NCBI GenBank assembly: GCA_028829895.1
Contig: CM054182.1
Location: forward strand, 63,482,379-63,546,378
DNA from: Sinotaia quadrata
Lineage: Eukaryota > Mollusca > Gastropoda > Architaenioglossa > Viviparidae
DNA: 64,000 bases
Direction: 5' to 3'
In this document: positions 58,090 through 64,000 of the stretch, in pieces
Layout: each line of letters begins with the position of its first letter
Numbering within the stretch: position 1 is the stretch's first letter
Made by a program: the position numbers and the translations under genes
The notes under the pieces: model-generated
Told to the model about the DNA's origin: nothing
Seen by the model: only the letters and a program-made list of their open reading frames with translations
The model's database searches: none

Positions 58090-58760
58090 TAGAAGTAAAT
58101 GACTTCATTATAAATTAATCAGTAAAATAGAAGTAGATCAGTTTAATAGAACAAAATTAGCAAATTAGAAGTATATCAGCACAATAGAACACTTTCAGTA
58201 AAGTAGAAGTGGTTCAGTGTAAAAGAACAATATTAATACACTGGAAATGAATGAGCATAAAAGAACATTAGTAAAATAGAACTGATTATGGCATAGAGGT
58301 GTAAAATAGAAGTGGATCGTAATAAAAGAACAATATTAATAAAATAGAACTGATTTGGTATAAAGGAATATCAGTAAAATGGAAACGGATGAGTTTAAAA
58401 TAAAATGGAATCAATATATTAGTAAAATAAACATGGATCACCATTTTAGTAAAATAGAACTAGATAACATTATTAGTAAAAGTTTAAGTGGATTAGTATA
58501 TTGGTAAAATAGAACTCGATCAGTGTGTTAGTAAAATAGAAGTGGATTAGTATATTGGTAAAATAGAACTCGATCAGTGTGTTAGTAAAATAGAAGTGGA
58601 TTAGTATGTTGGTAAAATAGAACTCGATCAGTATGGTAGTAAAATAGAAGTGAATCACTTTATTAGTAAAATAGAAGTGGATTAGTATGTTAGTAAAATA
58701 GAAGCAGTAAAATTAAAATAGTAAAATAAAACTAGGTCAGTAACACAAACTTGGTTCAGT
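58090..58760 (+). repeat. Minisatellite downstream of GPD2, 27/54-bp unit
   Basis: Units of TAGTAAAATAGAAGTGGATT and TTGGTAAAATAGAACTCGATC alternate. Between 58480 and 58680 a homogeneous 54-bp double unit is seen. The minus-strand open frame here is a by-product. Confidence 0.9.
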
Positions 58761-59595
58761 ATAATCAGTTAAAATATAAATCCCATAATCCTGTTTGCTA
58801 TAGTCTTGGTACTAAAGTTTTCTTTTTTATTTCAGTGTTTTAAAAATGAATCTTAAGGTGGGGATATTTTCAGTTTTTATTTTAGAAGTGCACCTCTCTA
58901 GATTCAACGAAAATTCCAAGTACACCAATAATAAGTAATAATTATTTATCTATATAAACCATGACACTTTCTGGTAAAGTTGTGTGAATATGAAGATATT
59001 TTTGGTTCATGGTGCAGTCGAAAAGTTTTTTTTTAATCTTAAATTGAATGTAGTTTTATTTTTCTCAACAATTTGATTATGACATAGTTGTTGACATTTA
59101 CTACTTTTTTAACATTTGTTTTACAGTATAAATTTAATTATATAATGTTATTAGCGAGGTTATTCTAGCTATTTTTGCATTTGTGCACAATTGCATAACA
59201 AGAGGGTACAGCTCATACATTTGATATAATTGTATTGTTTCATATTAATGTGTGTAAAATTTGCAGATGGTTGGTTTGGACACAGATATATGTGGATTTT
59301 TTTTTTTAAACAGAGAGAAAATTGCTGTTGAAAAAATGACCATTCCTGCTGTCATTTATCATGTGATATTTCATTACTTTGAGTGATGCCATTGTGCTTT
59401 GTAGAGCCTTTATATAAGATAGCAGTCACAACCTGACTCTTAAATTTGATGTTCTCTTTGTATTTTTCTTTTCTTTATTTTATTAAAATTATACTTACAT
59501 ATACTGAAATAAATCTGAACATAAGAACTACACTGGATGTTTTCTTTGGACCTTGTATTTCAACTGATAAATCTCATGATTATAATGAAATTATA

Positions 59596-59626
<31 letters not shown>

Positions 59627-62430
59627 ACTCTTTTTTATTTTAGATTGTTGAATAACACAGTGATACATAATCACAATTATTAATTTTATAATTTCATTCT
59701 ATATTGTTTACATACTAGTGGTAATTTCATTTTAATTTACATAAAAATTGTACCAATATGTGACAAACATGTAAATTGCTGTTGTGTACATGATACATAA
59801 TATATCATTTTATGTGTGAAGATTTTGTTCCCCAACAGTTCTCAAATTAAACAACACTATATTTAACTTTAGTTCACTGAACCTTTTTGCTAATGTCTTA
59901 TTACACCTTTCAGTTCACCCCCGCTGAATAACCTTGTGTGTTAGTAGCTATAATGTATATTGTATCTGAGAGAGAGACCTGTTGTTATTTTGTGGCTAGG
60001 GGAAACTGCAGCTATGTACCAAGGGCTGATCTCTGGACTTGGACCAATGCCAAAGAGTGCCTGTGGCCATTGTGCCATTGTGTATGCTGTATGCACATCC
60101 AGCCCATCAAACACAGACTGATTTAGGCCTGATTTCTGCTGACACTGAGATAAGATGGCTATCACAGAAATAATTAACATTTATTTTAGTACTGACATTT
60201 CCCAGAGTCAAATGCCAGAAGTCCACAACTCTGGTCACGATGATTAGTCGAAAATTCACATTATAGTATCATAATTATAGCATGAATCGTATCACACTTA
60301 TAGCTAAGGTATATTCTTTAATAAATAGTTTGCCACTAGAACTAAAGTAGTTTATTTTTATCTTCTATCTTAATCAGGATTGTTGGGTGGCTGGGGACTA
60401 GAACTGTTAGACAATTGTATATCTTAAATCTTTTGCATTGTTCATAGTTACCCTGCAGTCCAATCCTAGAATATGGACTCTGCTTGTAGTTTTAGTTAAT
60501 GCAGGAAGGGGAGGGTGCATTCACACTAACTGACTAAGTACCTTTTATCATGACCACCTACTCCATGTGACATTTTGCTGGGAGGTGGGCAAGATGTTTC
60601 TACCACCCTGTACCACCCGTAACCTTCAGCTAATCCCCAAAACACACCTGGCTTAGAAAGATGAATGATAGATAATGTAGAATAGAAGAGTGATAGTTCT
60701 AGAAGATAGCATGAGCCACAGGATGTTAAGTAAATACAGGTGACAGACTACAACGTATAACATCAGACACGTTAACACGACTGGTCTATGTATCAACAAT
60801 AATTGTATTCAACAAGAAATAACCTAAGACAGCAATGGTTACATATAGCAAATAGTTCAACAGTTACAATTAGTGTTTATATATATTATTTAAGTTCATA
60901 ATCACAACCATTTGGTGTTGTAAGAGAATGTCCATTTGAGTCCTGTGGCACTAGTAGTTATTTAGTTCATTCATATGAGCAAACTATAAATGAGTTTAGA
61001 GGAGAACACTGAATGTTTCTGAGTGAATCTAAAGTACTTTGGTAGAGTATCTACAACTTGACTAAGCTGTGTGGTTGTTGACTTCATAAATACATAACTT
61101 AGGTATGCCTGACAATAATAAGAAAATACGATATAGTAACAAAACCGAGCTGCCCGGTATGGCCAACTTTATTACTGATTAACATATACATCGGTTATAA
61201 TAAAAAAAAAAAATTACTAGACCCTAATATAAAATGAGAAACAGAAGCGACCAACTTTCTCTTAAATAAACATCTTCATGACTTTGAACAAGAAATATGC
61301 TTACAAACACACACACAGATCGTTGAGAAATTATCGCTGCTGAAACAAGGGCCACTATAATTTCCTTGGAAAATTATTTCAACTAAAAAAAGAGCTGCTT
61401 AAAGTTCATCACTTCAATCTTTCTAAAAGTGTAAACTTGGTGGCAAAATGTGAGATTATTTACCGTAGTCAATGAAGTCAAGAAATTCCACTCTGAAGCG
61501 AATACATCCGGAAGTTTGCAAATTCAATCTCAAGCATTGGCGGTGTTAAAGAGAACTGATTAGCAGTCACAGAGCTCAATACACAGGAAGACAGGAACTA
61601 TGGTTTAGGTCGCCTCGGACCGGGGGGTGGGGGGTACGAGGAAATTATTGGAGATGTCCACGTTCAACGGAAGCTATTTTGTTTTGATTCGATAAGGGTA
61701 ATGAAATACGGTGCATAACTCGAACGAATGGAGCATGCTCTCATGCCTGGAGAGTACCCAATAGTCGCACCCCAGCAGCATACGTGTAGGGCCTATGTTT
61801 AATTGTATATTTGTTCATGTTGATACACTTAAAGAGAACAATATATATTTTAAAAACGTATACTGCAAATAATTTTCTGTTCACAAGAGGCCGCCGACTT
61901 GTTCACGGACAGTTAGTTATCAGTGAGGACTGAACTAAGTGTAACGAGTGAATTCTTTTGAACGAAAATCGCTTAATTCACTATATTCCATTAAATCTCA
62001 CAAATAAATCTCTTTATTTTCTTAATCTACTTTTTATTCAAGGCGGAACAGGTTTTGTTTCCACTGAAATCCCCTTCGCTCCAGTCCTGTTTTGAGTTAT
62101 TTTGTGCTTCATTTCAACCCGTTCTAAATTACTTCTTTATCTTCTCACACGGCTGTCAGATCTACATTCCATCACTGCATTCTGCTGTCGAGTTCTTAAC
62201 TTGCAGGCTAAAATAAATTTCGGAGACCACTTAAATTTGGGGGTGGGGTGGGTTTTCCTTGTTTTGTTGCTTGCATAGTGTGAACAAAATTGCATCACCA
62301 GTTCCTAAATTCTGACCGCCTGCATTTCCTAAAGTACTTGCAGAACACGGAATACCGAAGCATGTTAAGAACAATACAGAGTGAGAATGCTTCGGTTTCA
62401 GGAATAGTTGCATCGACCAGTCAGAAACAA
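58761..62430 (+). other. Intergenic stretch downstream of GPD2
   Basis: The stretch holds a GT microsatellite at about 59597-59625 and a mixed-composition block near 59920-60180 that is open on both strands but matches nothing I know. A less AT-rich block at about 60395-62430 may be mobile-element derived. I find no exon with convincing splice sites or a conserved domain. Confidence 0.4.
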
Positions 62431-62830
62431 TTCACTGCAGGGCGGACGCGCGCCGGCTTGATACAATTGTCTCTGGTCAGTTCTGAACCTCGTGAGAAAG
62501 TTCTGCTTGATTTTGGTGAACGTGCTTCACTTGCCTTTTTCGACTGGCGCCAGCGGCGTCCATCCATCACCGCTTGGCTTCGTCGCACTGTAACGCTTCG
62601 TCACGTCACTAGCTTGGAGACGCTTGGCTTCATCCGGGACTGATGACGACGGGGTTCAAATGACAATGGACACAAGCACACGTAGTTTGCTTCACTTCAA
62701 AGGCTGACGTCGGGAGTTTTTGCCTTCGTCTGTGCGAGGCGTGCAACTTCCAGTACGTCAATTCTGCAAAGCGTACAAAGGACGTGACGTATCTTACTGG
62801 GAATTAAGTCACCCTGTTGTTTGGTTTGCA
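62430..62830. promoter_or_regulatory. CG-rich stretch with CRE/ATF-like sites, possible promoter
   Basis: This is the most CG-dinucleotide-rich part of the window, after tens of kilobases of AT-rich DNA. It contains GTCACGTCAC (62600-62609), TGACGTCG (62705-62712) and TGACGTA (62785-62791). Such clusters are typical of promoters, but no first exon or TATA box is evident and a mobile-element origin is possible. A 117-codon plus-strand frame (62290-62643) overlaps it and shows no recognisable domain. Confidence 0.3.
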
Positions 62831-62864
62831 TCCAAACTAACTAGGGGTATCCGATGTTTATAGT

Positions 62865-63135
62865 TTAGCGCAGAATACATTATTATTAATATTCCAACAT
62901 TGTCAGTTATGACTCAGAGCAGAATACATTGTTATTAATATTCCAACATTGTCAGTTATGACTCAGAGCAGAATACATTATTCCTACATTGTCAATTATG
63001 ACTTAGCGCAGAATACATTGTTATTAATATTTCAACATGGTCAGTTATGAGTTAGCGGAGAACACACTGTTGTTAATAATCCAACATGGTCAGTTATGAG
63101 TTAGCGGAGAATACACTGTTGTTAATAATCCAACA
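62865..63135 (+). repeat. Minisatellite of about 55-60 bp
   Basis: About five copies of AGCAGAATACATTGTTATTA, ATATTCCAACATTGTCAGTT, ATGACT are present. One copy is shortened and the last two share TTAGCGGAGAA. Confidence 0.9.
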
Positions 63136-63204
63136 TGGTTGATAATGAGAAGTCACAGAACAAAATTGCTTCCATGAATCACACTTGTTAGTAACAAGTG
63201 TGAA

Positions 63205-63450
63205 GGAGTTGAACATTTAATAGGCCCATATTTTCATAGTGTAGAGTGTAGACTAATTTCATGAAGAAATTTCATATTGTGGACTCATTTTCTATATGCC
63301 CCTACTTTCATAGTGCAGACACATTTTATGTAGGCCCCTATTTTGAGTGTAGATTCACTTCATGTAGCCCCTATGTTGATAGTGTAGAGTGTAGACTCTC
63401 TTCTTGTAGGCCCCTACTTTGATAGTTTAATTCAGTTCATGTAGGACCTA
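63205..63450 (+). repeat. Second short minisatellite near the window end
   Basis: Four to five degenerate copies of TAGGCCCCTATTTTGATAGTGT followed by AGAGTGTAGACTCATTTCATG-like sequence are present, about 55 bp each. The remaining sequence to 64000 shows nothing I can support. Confidence 0.75.
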
Positions 63451-64000
63451 AGTGAAATATATTAGATTCTTAATCTCTGCTTTAAATATTACAGATATCA
63501 AATTAATTTACACAGTCTCTTCAATTATATCATCAAACTTGTTTTCATTCGTCATGTCATCAAATTAATTTCACGATGCCACAGTGAGGCTGACCTATAT
63601 ATGGCACTCCCTCAAGAAACATAATTAGTTATTTTTACAATTCAAAGTACTGATTATGTCATTTAACAAAAGTTTGATCATTTGTCCTACTAGATATTTG
63701 CCCACAGCTTCGCTATGTGTACATATCAGTTTTCAGAATATTTTTGCTTAAAGTAAAATTATTTTGTAGTATTTTATTTCACCATGTAAGAATCATAATA
63801 CAGCAAACTCCATGAGCCACATAAGTTTGTTTCTCTTAGCATTCATTGAGTCTAAATTAAGGTTTGATCTCTCTTGGGGAGGCATTGCAAAACTAAGAGC
63901 TAACACACAGCATAGTGCAACGCACCAAATCCAATATTTTTTACAGCCTAAAATTTAATACCCAGAATGATAAACACAGTCTGAGTGAAACGAATCATCT

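Noticed and set aside
58473..58658. Minus-strand frame rich in FYFTN repeats
   Set aside because: It is a by-product of the 54-bp downstream minisatellite.
59938..60180. Short frames on both strands
   Set aside because: There is no domain, no splice context and no supporting neighbour. The composition suggests an old mobile element.
62290..62643. 117-codon plus-strand frame
   Set aside because: It lies in the CG-rich stretch where stops are rare by composition, and has no recognisable motif.

Overview
This window is animal nuclear DNA. It is AT-rich and intron-rich, with abundant minisatellites and decayed DNA transposons. It is almost filled by one plus-strand gene, the mitochondrial FAD-dependent glycerol-3-phosphate dehydrogenase (GPD2/mGPDH, glycerol-3-phosphate:quinone oxidoreductase). 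I joined 15 coding exons (14 shared plus the conventional last exon) from position 495 to 55424 by hand. All junction phases agree, and the spliced product is 729 residues, close to the roughly 727 of vertebrate GPD2. The protein style and genome texture suggest an invertebrate, perhaps an arthropod or chelicerate. That placement is inference. The promoter and any earlier 5' UTR exon lie upstream of the window.

Layout: 1-450 is the end of a 5' UTR intron. Exon 1 (membrane anchor/targeting region) is at 495-611, and exons 2-12 (FAD-dependent oxidoreductase body) lie between 6488 and 27375. Exons 13-14 (two EF-hands) are at 33747-33935 and 35850-35948, and the conventional last exon is at 55302-55424. 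Intron 7 is a GC-AG intron.

The most unusual feature is in intron 14. Two further long exons, 15A (43046-44032) and 15B (44894-47041), each follow an almost identical 3' splice site and are in phase with exon 14. Each starts with a helix-like segment resembling the conventional last exon, then runs into a proline-rich tandem-repeat tail, a stop codon and its own AATAAA. If spliced, they would give mGPDH isoforms of about 1017 and 1404 residues with long, probably disordered tails attached just after the second EF-hand. I know of no described mGPDH with such tails. Transcript evidence would decide the matter.

The introns carry many mobile elements: a 5.4 kb degenerate hAT element with 8-bp target duplications (intron 12) that holds a nested insertion; a Kolobok-like element with perfect 20-bp inverted repeats (intron 1); a pogo-like MITE inside a minisatellite; piggyBac-like ends around exon 15A and upstream of exon 15B; a BED-finger hAT remnant; a dispersed repeat family present in introns 1, 8 and 14; tRNA-like repeats; and a minus-strand decayed retrocopy in intron 14. 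Several splice sites have been copied by tandem duplication (exon 1 donor, end of exon 9, exon 12 acceptor). From about 56.2 kb to the end I see no convincing gene, only repeats and a short CG-rich, CRE-rich stretch near 62.4-62.8 kb that could be a promoter.
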